A stretch of DNA of 8,798 nucleotides from an uncultured Anaerolineae bacterium (GCA_937942115.1 CALDFY010000261.1:1-8798); one strand, 5' to 3'. Positions 1 to 5,371 are shown, counted from the stretch's first letter. Notes: generated by a model not told the origin, from the sequence alone. Translations and numbers: made by a program.

Positions 1-25
1 GTCAACTGTCGGGCTCAGGGTGTAG

Positions 26-81
26 AGCCCCCCTTAAGGGGGGCTTCGGCAGATTTTGAGCCCGAACGTTTACGTTCGGGC
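26..81. repeat. Two adjacent strong palindromes
   Basis: AGCCCCCCTT is followed directly by its exact inverse complement (26-45). Fifteen bases on, GCCCGAACG, loop TTTA and CGTTCGGGC form a 9-bp stem (60-81). Neither is followed by a T-tract on either strand, so they do not look like intrinsic terminators. They resemble dispersed intergenic hairpin repeats. Confidence 0.6.
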
Positions 82-114
82 GAGGAATCTCCCAGCGGCT
101 GCGCCGCTACTATT

Positions 115-163
115 CCCCTCTCCTGACCCTGCGGTCAGGAGAGGGGCTGGGGGTGAGGTGAAG
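115..163. repeat. Hairpin repeat with GGGGTGAGG-type tail
   Basis: A perfect 14-bp stem (115-128 with 133-146, loop CTGC) starts CCCCTCTCC and ends GGAGAGGGG, followed by a G-rich tail ending GGGGGTGAGG. The same plan, a C-rich arm, short loop, G-rich arm and GGGGTGAGG tail, recurs at 3785-3837 inside a coding region and at 8216-8267. That marks it as a dispersed repeat family rather than a local terminator. Confidence 0.6.
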
Positions 164-214
164 GCGGCGGGGAAGGGGTGAGGGCCCGACCCTCCCCATG
201 CTTGCGCCGGAAAC

Positions 215-261
215 AAAAAAAACGGGCCGGGATAGACTCATCCGTCTATCCCGGCCCGTTT
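215..261 (-). terminator. Strong intrinsic terminator, best on minus strand
   Basis: A perfect 17-bp inverted repeat (220-236 with 245-261) encloses an 8-base loop. On the minus strand the stem is followed by eight T residues (complement of A215-A222, partly shared with the stem base). On the plus strand the run is only TTTCTTT, so it may act weakly in that direction too. It lies downstream of the minus-strand tRNA genes and is the likely end point of any transcript that reads past tRNA-Arg. Confidence 0.8.
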
Positions 262-302
262 CTTTCCCGGGTAGCACCGCATTGAATCGTGGTGAGGCGC
301 AG

Positions 303-321
303 GGCGGGCTTTCAGCCCGCC
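303..321. repeat. Small perfect hairpin
   Basis: GGCGGGCT, loop TTC, AGCCCGCC. There is no T-tract. It has the same type of GC-rich short-loop stem as the hairpins in the neighbouring structured repeat. Confidence 0.5.
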
Positions 322-421
322 ATATTTGGGGACAGCCAGGAAAGGCTATCCCACATCTGGGGGTTCCTGCACCCGTTAGAGCGCCGCCATGATTTCCTGC
401 AGACCTACCTTTTCCCGACCG

Positions 422-547
422 GTAACTACTTTTTCGCCCGCTAAAGCGGCGGGCTCAGTGACAAAGCCCTAATGGGCTATCCAGAAGCCCCCGAAGGGGG
501 CTTGGCATCCGGGCCAGGGGCTTTTAGCCCCTGGCGCAGGTAGTTCC
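422..547. mobile_element. Four-hairpin repeat element, copy A
   Basis: The segment is bounded by GTAACTAC (422-429) and GTAGTTCC (540-547), an 8-bp inverted repeat with one mismatch. Inside are four consecutive stem-loops: a GCCCGC/GCGGGC stem (436-454); AGCCC-TAAT-GGGCT (465-478); AAGCCCCC-GAA-GGGGGCTT (485-503); and a 9-bp stem GCCAGGGGC/GCCCCTGGC with TTTTA loop (513-535). A second copy with the same order lies at 8043-8327. There is no coding capacity, so it would be a MITE-like or other non-autonomous element. I cannot say what mobilises it, and I see no clear target-site duplication. Confidence 0.65.
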
Positions 548-602
548 CCCGGCCATCTACCGGCCGGCTCACAGACACTGGAATCTCCGCCTCCGGCCCC
601 AG

Positions 603-676
603 CGCCCCCGGCGCGACTCGAACGCGCAGCCAACGGATCCGAAGTCCGTTGCTCTATCCAATTGAGCTACGGGGGC
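603..676 (-). tRNA. tRNA-Arg (anticodon TCG)
   Basis: On the minus strand all arms fold. The acceptor stem GCCCCCG/CGGGGGC has seven pairs. The D stem is GCTC/GAGC. The anticodon stem ACGGA/TCCGT encloses loop CTTCGGA, which gives anticodon TCG for arginine CGN codons. The T arm is GCGCG-TTCGAGT-CGCGC. The discriminator base is G. The 3' CCA is not encoded (the next bases read CTG), so it must be added post-transcriptionally. It follows tRNA-His on the same strand, with a hairpin between the two genes. Confidence 0.95.
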
Positions 677-680
677 ATAC

Positions 681-705
681 AAAAACGGCACGGCGTCGCC
701 GTGCC
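681..705 (-). terminator. Terminator-like hairpin between the two tRNA genes
   Basis: On the minus strand GGCACGGC, loop GAC, GCCGTGCC is followed by G and TTTTT, the layout of an intrinsic terminator. It begins about 5 bases after the encoded CCA of tRNA-His and ends about 4 bases before the 5' end of tRNA-Arg. It could end the tRNA-His transcript, act as a partial terminator, or serve as a processing signal. Confidence 0.6.
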
Positions 706-710
706 TCTCG

Positions 711-787
711 TGGGGTGGATGGTGGGACTCGAACCCACACTCTCCTGGGCCACAACCAGGTGCCCTAACCCTTAGGCCACACCCACC
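711..787 (-). tRNA. tRNA-His (anticodon GTG), CCA encoded
   Basis: On the minus strand acceptor GTGGGTG pairs with CATCCAC (one G-T pair). An extra 5' G (complement of 787) faces C73, the G-1:C73 identity pair typical of tRNA-His. The D stem is GCCT/GGGC. The anticodon stem CCTGG/CCAGG encloses loop TTGTGGC, giving anticodon GTG. The T arm is GTGGG-TTCGAGT-CCCAC. A CCA follows directly in the DNA (complement of 711-713), unlike the neighbouring tRNA-Arg. Confidence 0.95.
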
Positions 788-797
788 GCGCACTGTT

Positions 798-825
798 ATT
801 TTACCACAAACGGCGGATTTGACAA
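798..825 (-). promoter_or_regulatory. Sigma70-type promoter for the tRNA genes
   Basis: On the minus strand TTGTCA (complement of 820-825), a 16-base spacer and TAAAAT (complement of 798-803) match the housekeeping consensus well. The predicted start is near 791, just ahead of the tRNA-His 5' end at 787. Its -35 box overlaps that of the plus-strand promoter. Confidence 0.65.
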
Positions 826-846
826 CTTGGCACAGGTGGAGATAAT
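819..846 (+). promoter_or_regulatory. Sigma70-type promoter for the acyltransferase operon
   Basis: A perfect TTGACA (819-824), 16-base spacer and GATAAT (841-846). The standard distance places the transcription start near 853, between the GTG at 852 and the ATG at 855, so the first gene would be leaderless or nearly so. The GGTGGAG at 835-841 would then lie outside the mRNA. Confidence 0.65.
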
Positions 847-854
847 ATACGGTG

Positions 855-1883
855 ATGTCACTCCACGCCGAAATCCATTCCCACCCATCGGCCTTTGACC
901 TGTTGGCGGACGAATGGACGACCCTCCTGCGCCGGTCGTCCACTGCCGTGCCCTTTCTCACCCCCGCCTATCAGAGAGCCTGGTGGCGCCACCTGGGCGG
1001 AGGTGACCTGTGCTTGATAGCCGTCCGGGACGGCGACGAACTGCTCGGAATCATCCCCTGGCTGATGACCCAACCCCCGGCCGTCCCGACCCTGCGGTGG
1101 ATTGGCTGCGTGGAAGTCTCCGACTACCTGGACGGCGTCATCGTAGCCGGACGGGAGATGGAGGTCTGGGAAACGGCAATAGAAACGTTGACCGGCCCCT
1201 CTGCACCCCCATGGGTGCGGATAGACCTCTGTAGCATCCCGGACGCCTCCCCGACCCTGCAAATTCTCCCTGCGCTGGCCCGGCGGCGCGGTTGGTCTGT
1301 GGAGACGGAGGTCCAGGATGTCTGCCCGACGGTTTTCCTGCCGTCCACCTGGGAAGAGTACCTGGCCTCTCTGGACCGGAAGGACCGGCATGAACTGCGC
1401 CGCAAACTGCGCCGGGCCGGGGCGCTGGAGGGACTGCACTGGTACATCGTCGGGCCGGAGCACGACCTGGAGGCGGAGATAGAGGACTTCCTGACCCTGA
1501 TGGCCGCCAGCACCCGCGCCAAGGCAGAATTCCTCACCTCCCCGATGCGCGCCTTCTTCCGGGAACTGATGCACATCGCCTTCGCCGAAGGCTGGCTGCA
1601 ACTGGCTTTCCTGGAATGGAACGGGCGAAAACTGGCAGCATACCTCAACTTCATCTACCGGAATCGCGTCCTGGTCTACAACTCCGGTCTGGATTGGCGG
1701 ACGGACCCCGGGCTGGGCGCGGGCATTGTCCTCTCCGCCTTCCTGATCCGCCACGCCATTGCGGAGGGCCGGGAGGCCTACGACTTCCTGCGCGGGCGCG
1801 AGGACTACAAATACCGCCTGGGCGGGAAAGACGTGCCGGTGCACCGGGTGGTCATCGGGAGGGAGAATGAACCGCCAAAGTGA
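855..1883 (+). CDS. GNAT acyltransferase, FemAB/BioF2 (CelD-like) type
   Basis: A protein of about 342 residues with the pattern of the BioF2-like acetyltransferase domain family (PF13480). Numbered from the GTG at 852: an N-terminal half at 10-160, a basic helix DRHELRRKLRR at 178-188 that opens the second GNAT-like half, and the characteristic motif YDFLRGREDYKYRLG at 310-324. Members transfer acyl groups, and some use aminoacyl-tRNA for peptidoglycan or act in exopolysaccharide synthesis; the substrate here cannot be read from sequence. It looks cytoplasmic, with no signal peptide or membrane segment. GTG 852 and ATG 855 are adjacent in frame; I prefer ATG 855. It overlaps the next gene by 17 bases, so translation is probably coupled. 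The family call is strong; the role is unknown. Confidence 0.85.
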   Translation: MSLHAEIHSHPSAFDLLADEWTTLLRRSSTAVPFLTPAYQRAWWRHLGGGDLCLIAVRDGDELLGIIPWLMTQPPAVPTLRWIGCVEVSDYLDGVIVAGREMEVWETAIETLTGPSAPPWVRIDLCSIPDASPTLQILPALARRRGWSVETEVQDVCPTVFLPSTWEEYLASLDRKDRHELRRKLRRAGALEGLHWYIVGPEHDLEAEIEDFLTLMAASTRAKAEFLTSPMRAFFRELMHIAFAEGWLQLAFLEWNGRKLAAYLNFIYRNRVLVYNSGLDWRTDPGLGAGIVLSAFLIRHAIAEGREAYDFLRGREDYKYRLGGKDVPVHRVVIGRENEPPK

Positions 1884-2220
1884 GGTACGCTCTCTGATAC
1901 GGCGGATTGTAGACCTCTTGGCCCGGTGGTACGATCCGGAGAGAGTGGTGCTCTTTGGGTCGGTGGTATCCGGCTCTATGGACGAAGAGAGCGATGTGGA
2001 TTTGCTGATTATCAAGGATACCCCGCTCCCCTTTCACCGCCGAGGAGGCGAAGTACGGGCCCTTCTACGTCCTTTGCGCCTGTCTCTACCGATGGACATC
2101 ATTGTGCTGACTCCCGGGGAACTGGATGCCCAGTTGCGAGGAGGAAACATTTTCTTGGAGACTATTCTCCGGGAGGGAGAGGTGTTATTTGAGCGGAGTG
2201 GAGTCGCGACATCCCAATGA
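1867..2220 (+). CDS. Minimal nucleotidyltransferase (MNT), MntA-like
   Basis: A 117-residue protein of the polymerase-beta-type nucleotidyltransferase superfamily. The hallmark GS-X10-DXD motif is present: G31-S32, D43 and D45 (in SDVDLL), with the likely third metal-binding acidic residue D77 in MDIIV. The length is typical of stand-alone MNT proteins paired with HEPN partners. In the characterised MntA/HepT system the MNT protein adenylylates the HEPN toxin and so acts as antitoxin; applying that here is inference. ATG 1867 is chosen over longer in-frame options because GGGAGG (1857-1862) lies 4 bases upstream and the extra N-terminus would only read the acyltransferase in another frame. 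It overlaps the upstream gene by 17 bases and the HEPN gene by 32. By eye its codon use is less GC-biased than its neighbours, compatible with acquisition by transfer. Confidence 0.88.
   Translation: MNRQSEVRSLIRRIVDLLARWYDPERVVLFGSVVSGSMDEESDVDLLIIKDTPLPFHRRGGEVRALLRPLRLSLPMDIIVLTPGELDAQLRGGNIFLETILREGEVLFERSGVATSQ
2171..2182 (+). promoter_or_regulatory. Ribosome-binding site deciding the HEPN start
   Basis: The purine run GGGAGGGAGAGG lies 6 bases before TTG 2189, and 15 bases before the alternative GTG 2198. The spacing favours the TTG. It lies inside the MNT coding sequence. Confidence 0.6.
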
Positions 2221-2614
2221 TTGGCTGGAGAAGGCCTGTCGGGACCTCCGTCGGGTGGATGTTCTGTTGGATGTGGACGATGCAGAAGGCGCCGGGTTCC
2301 ATCTTCAGCAGGCGGTGGAGAAAGCACTGAAGGCGCTGCTGCTGAGTCAGGGTATTCTTCCTCGCAGGATCCGCGACCTTGTCGCACTTCTGAACGAAGC
2401 GGTCTCTTATATGCCGGGCCTGGAGTCGTTCCGCGAACTATGCGAAGTGGCGACCGGATTCTATATCCCTCAGCGGTATCCTTTTCTGTCTGTTTCTCCG
2501 CCGGACCGGGAAGAGTTGGAGGAATGGTTGAATCAGGCGAAAGAACTGGTCCACGCTGTCGGAGCGGCCACTGGTTTTAAACCACCCCATTCCCTCTCAT
2601 CGGGAGGTCTCTGA
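2189..2614 (+). CDS. HEPN-domain protein, partner of the MNT
   Basis: About 141 residues, predicted all-helical. The segment FHLQQAVEKALKALL (37-51 from the TTG start) is the hallmark of the PF05168 HEPN family, preceded by a helix with DWLEKACRDL (11-20) and followed by RDLVALL and a GFYIPQRYP segment near 90-98. The Rx4-6H motif of RNase-active HEPN proteins, including the RX4HXY of HepT, is absent: no histidine has an arginine at the right spacing. It may therefore be a non-catalytic HEPN, or act by nucleotide binding. TTG 2189 is chosen for its strong Shine-Dalgarno sequence; GTG 2198 is possible, while ATG 2126 would overlap the MNT gene by 95 bases. Its TGA shares a base with the next ATG, a sign of translational coupling. 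Confidence 0.8.
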   Translation: MSGVESRHPNDWLEKACRDLRRVDVLLDVDDAEGAGFHLQQAVEKALKALLLSQGILPRRIRDLVALLNEAVSYMPGLESFRELCEVATGFYIPQRYPFLSVSPPDREELEEWLNQAKELVHAVGAATGFKPPHSLSSGGL

Positions 2615-2970
2615 TGCATCCCCTGTACGACGAAGCCAACGACGTGGTGGAGAAACTGCGGATGGCCCGGCTGGAGGTCGCCCGACTCTCTGTCGAACTG
2701 GCCCGGGCCGAGTACGACTTGCGCCTGACCCAGGCCCGGGTGGAGCGGAAGTGGATCAAAAAGGCGGGCGGTGAGAAGGCGCTGGCTCCCACCGTGGAAG
2801 ACCGGGCCCGTATCCTTCTGGTGGCCCTGGACGCCGACGAGGAGTATCGGGCCGCCCTGGAGCGGCGGGACGCCCTGGCGCTGCGCCTGGAGGAGGCCCG
2901 GGTGGAAGCGGACGCCCTGCGCAACCGCCTCAGCGTCATCCTCGCCGCCATGCAAGCCAAAGACTCATAG
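2614..2970 (+). CDS. Small coiled-coil protein of unknown function
   Basis: An 118-residue charged protein. Residues 8-45 and about 75-112 are Ala/Leu/Glu/Arg-rich heptad-like helices, joined by a segment that includes WIKKAGGEKALAPTVEDRAR. This fits a helical hairpin or dimeric coiled coil with no signal peptide and no catalytic motif. The start is well supported: GGGAGG at 2602-2607 lies 6 bases before ATG 2614, which shares its A with the HEPN stop. It is the last gene of the four-gene operon. Neither the acyltransferase nor the MNT/HEPN pair suggests a function for it; a structural or adaptor role is conceivable but unsupported. An 8-bp tandem array begins eight bases after the stop codon. 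Confidence 0.8.
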   Translation: MHPLYDEANDVVEKLRMARLEVARLSVELARAEYDLRLTQARVERKWIKKAGGEKALAPTVEDRARILLVALDADEEYRAALERRDALALRLEEARVEADALRNRLSVILAAMQAKDS

Positions 2971-2978
2971 ACTCTTCT

Positions 2979-3147
2979 GATTCTCCGATTCTCTGATTCC
3001 CTGATTCTCCGATTCTCCGATTCTCCGATTCTCTGATTCTCTGATTCTCTGATTCTCTGATTCTCTGATTCTCCGATTCTCTGATTCTCTGATTCTCTGA
3101 TTCTCTGATTCTCCGATTCTCCGATTCTTCTGATTCTATGATTCTCC
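2979..3147. repeat. 8-bp tandem array, unit GATTCTCY
   Basis: Eighteen contiguous 8-bp units fill 2979-3122 (GATTCTCC or GATTCTCT, one GATTCCCT). Three irregular units follow to 3147, one lengthened to nine bases and one containing the ATG at 3138. The array fills the whole gap between the coiled-coil gene and the PHP gene and overlaps the latter's first three codons. Because 8 is not a multiple of 3, the plus strand has stop codons (TGA at C-T-GA junctions) in each frame. It resembles the short tandemly repeated repetitive sequences known from cyanobacterial intergenic DNA. Confidence 0.95.
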
Positions 3148-4631
3148 TCCAAGGCCACTTCTCTCCCGAAGACCGGGACCGGGATGAGTTCCCCCTCATC
3201 CCCTTTGAGGTACCGCCGGGTACGGCCCGCATCTCTATCGCCTACGAGTTCAGCCGTCCCCTGAGCGCCGACAAGGCCGGCTGGGAGGAGGGGAACATCC
3301 TGGACATCGGTCTCTTTGACCCGCGCGGGGCGGAATTTCCGGGCGGGCGCGGCTTTCGCGGCTGGAGCGGCTCCGCCCGTCGGGAGTTCACCCTTTCCGC
3401 CACCGACGCCACCCCGGGCTACCTTCCCGGCCCCATCCTTCCCGGCACCTGGCACATCCTGCTGGGCCTCTACCAGTTGGCCCCCGAAGGCTGCGACTAC
3501 CGCATCACCATCCGACTGGAACCGGGAACGACGGACGACGCCCCGTTTCCCCTGCCCTGTCCCTACGACCCTGCGCCGCTCGCCCCCGGCCCCCGCTGGT
3601 TTCGCGGCGACCTGCACGCCCACAGCCACCACTCCGACGGCTCCGCGCCGCTGGAGGACCTCATCGCCGCCGCGCGGGCCCAGGGGCTGGACTTCCTGGC
3701 CGTCACCGAACACAACACCGTCAGCCACCTGCCGGGTCTGCGCGGATGTTCTCCTGTCGGGGCAGGCCTTGCGCCGGCCCTTGGCCCTCCCCCCGCTGCC
3801 TTTGGGGGAGGGGAGGGCCCGAAGGGCCGGGGTGAGGAAGGGCGGCCCCTGCTGATTCCGGGTGTGGAAATCTCCACCTACCACGGACACGCCAACCTCT
3901 GGCCTGTGACGGACTGGGCCGACTTCCGCTGCTGGCGGGACGACCAGATGCGCCGAGTCCGAGAGTGGGCGCGGGCGCACGGCGCCCTCTTCTCCGTCAA
4001 CCACCCCAAAGACGACGGCCCGCCCTGGACCTTCGGCGATTTCTTCCAGCCGGACTGTATGGAGGTCTGGGGCGCGCCCTGGTTTCTCTCCAACTACCAG
4101 GCGCTGGCGGTCTGGGATTCCCTCCTGCGGGCGGGCCACCGCATTACTGCCGTCGGTGGGTCCGATAAGCACCAGGGCCCCTTTACCGGCGAACTGGGCT
4201 GGTACGAACTGGGCACCCCCACCACCTGGGTCTGGGCCGAAGAACTCTCCATCCCGGCCATCGTGGCGGGCCTGCGGGCCGGGCACGTCTTCGTCTCCGA
4301 AGGGCCGACGGGCCCGCTGGTGGAAATGACCGCTGAATCCGCCGGGCATCGGGCGGTGATGGGCGACGAACTCGCTCTGCCGCCGGGCGCACCGCTCCGA
4401 CTGACCTGTCGGATCCAGGGCGCGGCCGGGTGTCTCCTGCGGCTGGTCTCCGCCCGGCGGGTCCTCCAGGCCGAAATCTCCGCCGACGACTTCACCCACA
4501 CCTGGGAGATTCTCCCCGAGGACGACCGCTACTTCCGTCCCGAGGTGATAGACCCACCGGAGGCCCCGCCGGAGGAGGAACCCGCCGCACTGATAATGCG
4601 CGCCATGGGCAACCCGGTGTACCTGAAATGA
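3138..4631 (+). CDS. PHP-domain metallohydrolase, CehA/McbA-like
   Basis: A 497-residue protein. Residues 1-135 form a beta-rich N-terminal region without a signal peptide. The PHP domain carries expected metal ligands: GDLHAHSHHSDG (H160, H162), EHN (191-193), PGVE (E244) with STYHGH (H249, H251), NHP (H289) and GGSDKH (D343, H345). A beta-rich tail follows from about 375. Relatives are phosphoesterases or amide/ester hydrolases; the substrate is not predictable. Residues about 204-235 are an odd Gly/Pro/Ala-rich insert between two metal-binding blocks, encoded by hairpin repeat DNA. ATG 3138 is the first possible start after an in-frame TGA at 3090, lies inside the tandem array and has no Shine-Dalgarno sequence. 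The gene is 33 bases upstream of the DUF503 gene. Confidence 0.88.
   Translation: MILLQGHFSPEDRDRDEFPLIPFEVPPGTARISIAYEFSRPLSADKAGWEEGNILDIGLFDPRGAEFPGGRGFRGWSGSARREFTLSATDATPGYLPGPILPGTWHILLGLYQLAPEGCDYRITIRLEPGTTDDAPFPLPCPYDPAPLAPGPRWFRGDLHAHSHHSDGSAPLEDLIAAARAQGLDFLAVTEHNTVSHLPGLRGCSPVGAGLAPALGPPPAAFGGGEGPKGRGEEGRPLLIPGVEISTYHGHANLWPVTDWADFRCWRDDQMRRVREWARAHGALFSVNHPKDDGPPWTFGDFFQPDCMEVWGAPWFLSNYQALAVWDSLLRAGHRITAVGGSDKHQGPFTGELGWYELGTPTTWVWAEELSIPAIVAGLRAGHVFVSEGPTGPLVEMTAESAGHRAVMGDELALPPGAPLRLTCRIQGAAGCLLRLVSARRVLQAEISADDFTHTWEILPEDDRYFRPEVIDPPEAPPEEEPAALIMRAMGNPVYLK
3747..3842. repeat. Hairpin repeat inserted in frame in the PHP gene
   Basis: This segment contains an imperfect GGGCAGGC/GCCGGCCC hairpin (about 3759-3780), then CCCTCCCCC/GGGGGAGGG (3785-3793 with 3804-3812), then GGCCC-GAA-GGGCC (3816-3828) and a GGGGTGAGG tail (3829-3837). 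The C-rich arm, G-rich arm and tail match the plan of the intergenic repeats at 115-163 and 8216-8267. It encodes about 32 residues including VGAGLAPALGPPPAAFGGG and keeps the frame open. The boundaries are approximate. Confidence 0.65.
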
Positions 4632-4664
4632 CCAATAACCAATGTTCCAATCTACCAGCAATCC
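4632..4664. repeat. Degenerate CCAAT-type short repeats before DUF503
   Basis: The 33-base gap reads as imperfect 7-8-base units (ACCAATA, ACCAATG, TTCCAATC, TACCAGC, AATCC; the first unit starts at 4631 on the last base of the PHP stop codon) and ends at the ATG. No Shine-Dalgarno sequence is visible. It is a short and degenerate counterpart of the arrays before the PHP and sbcC genes. Confidence 0.45.
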
Positions 4665-4949
4665 ATGCTCGTCGGTCTCTGCCGCATTCAACTCCATCTA
4701 CCGGGTAACGGCTCCCTGAAGGAGAAGCGCGGCCGTCTGAGGCCCCTGCTGAACGGACTGCGCAAAGAGTTCAACCTGGCGGCCGCCGAGGTGGACGACA
4801 ACGACCTCTGGCAATCCGCCGTCATCGCCATCGTCACCGTCGCCAACGACGCCGGATACATCCACACCCTCCTGGAGCGGGCCGTCCACTGGATACAAAT
4901 CCACCGTCCCGACCTCCAGGTGGTGGATTGGGAGATAGAACTAATGTAA
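4665..4949 (+). CDS. DUF503 family protein (YlxP-like)
   Basis: A 94-residue protein matching the small DUF503 family along its full length: an N-terminal strand VGLCRIQLHLPG, then the conserved SLKEKRGRLRPLLNGLRKEFN block (17-37) with basic helix, AAAEVDDNDLWQSAVIAIVTVANDAG (38-63), a helix, and a C-terminal strand VVDWEIELM. The expected fold is ferredoxin-like. Relatives such as Bacillus YlxP usually lie near infB/rbfA, and the molecular role is unsettled. Here it sits instead between a PHP hydrolase and an SbcC-type gene. The ATG has no visible Shine-Dalgarno sequence, so translation may depend on coupling with the PHP gene or on an unstructured leader. The family call is confident; the function is not known. 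Confidence 0.9.
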   Translation: MLVGLCRIQLHLPGNGSLKEKRGRLRPLLNGLRKEFNLAAAEVDDNDLWQSAVIAIVTVANDAGYIHTLLERAVHWIQIHRPDLQVVDWEIELM

Positions 4950-5006
4950 CGCCCTACGGCCATTCGGTGCATTATGAATTGGGAGGAAAACATCCCTCAT
5001 AGCGAC

Positions 5007-5091
5007 GTTCTGAGAAGCGTCAACGGAGGTTGACGCCTGGCGCGGGAGCGCCCAGGGGAGGCCGATTTCCCATCGGTGCCCAGGGCGGCAA
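5007..5091. repeat. 85-bp three-hairpin repeat, copy 1
   Basis: It carries three consecutive stem-loops: GCGTCAAC-GGAG-GTTGACGC (5017-5036); CTGGCGC-GGGA-GCGCCCAG with one bulged base (5037-5055); and CCGAT-TTCCC-ATCGG (5062-5076). Copy 2 lies exactly 150 bases downstream and differs at two positions. Confidence 0.9.
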
Positions 5092-5156
5092 AGAAACACA
5101 AAGGCACAGAGAAACACCCTGGCAACTTTTTGTCGGAACAAAACGGCCTTGCCGAA

Positions 5157-5241
5157 GTTCTGAGAAGCGTCAACGGAGGTTGACGCCTGGCGCGGGAGCG
5201 CCCAGGGGAGGCCGATTTCCAATCGGCGCCCAGGGCGGCAA
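5157..5241. repeat. 85-bp three-hairpin repeat, copy 2
   Basis: Identical to copy 1 at 83 of 85 positions. One difference (C5071 versus A5221) falls in the third loop. The other (T5077 versus C5227) turns a G-T closing pair into G-C and lengthens the third stem. Both differences therefore preserve the folding. Confidence 0.9.
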
Positions 5242-5322
5242 GAGGGAGCAACCAAACCCGGCCCGAAACTGATGCGCAGGGGTAACCCTTGCGGTTGCCC
5301 CCCGTGCGGTCGCCCCCGGAAA

Positions 5323-5343
5323 GGCCGATTTCCCATTGGCGCC
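5323..5343. repeat. Partial third copy of the hairpin repeat
   Basis: GGCCGATTTCCCATTGGCGCC matches the third hairpin region of the 85-bp repeats with few changes. The first two hairpins are not recognisable upstream. It is probably a truncated or diverged copy. Confidence 0.5.
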
Positions 5344-5371
5344 ATCCGGGGCCGAAGTGCCGCTGTAGGCG

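Larger units (their letters stand above)
1..602. other. Gene-free, stem-loop-rich intergenic region
   Basis: I see no credible coding sequence here; the short open frames lack a ribosome-binding site and run through palindromes. The stretch holds: a perfect 20-bp palindrome (26-45); a hairpin with a 9-bp stem and TTTA loop (60-81); a 6-bp hairpin (94-108); a 14-bp hairpin with CTGC loop (115-146) followed by a GGGGTGAGG-type G-rich tail; a long terminator stem (220-261); an 8-bp hairpin with TTC loop (303-321); an imperfect hairpin around 325-356; and a structured repeat (422-547). Such arrays of non-coding hairpin repeats look like accumulated small non-autonomous elements, which is an inference. 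Confidence 0.6.

Noticed and set aside
198..392. 64-codon open frame in the left intergenic region
   Set aside because: It runs through the 17-bp terminator stem and another hairpin, with no ribosome-binding site and no recognisable product.
569..961. Minus-strand open frame of 130 codons over the tRNA genes
   Set aside because: It runs through both tRNA genes and the promoter region. The peptide contains translated tRNA sequence, so it is not a gene.
858..2015. Minus-strand open frame of 385 codons opposite the acyltransferase
   Set aside because: It is a shadow of the acyltransferase and MNT genes, with no ribosome-binding site or family motif seen.
2979..3147. Possible CRISPR array
   Set aside because: The repeats are contiguous 8-bp units with no unique spacers, and no cas genes are nearby. 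It is a simple tandem array.
2577..4697. Long minus-strand open frame of 706 codons
   Set aside because: It lies opposite the PHP, coiled-coil and DUF503 genes, which have clear family motifs. Part of it translates the tandem array into an NQRIRESE-like periodic peptide. It is a GC-rich shadow frame without family motifs.
5007..5241. Possible two-repeat CRISPR or IS remnant
   Set aside because: The 85-bp repeats are far too long for CRISPR and only two full copies exist. There is no transposase sequence between or beside them.
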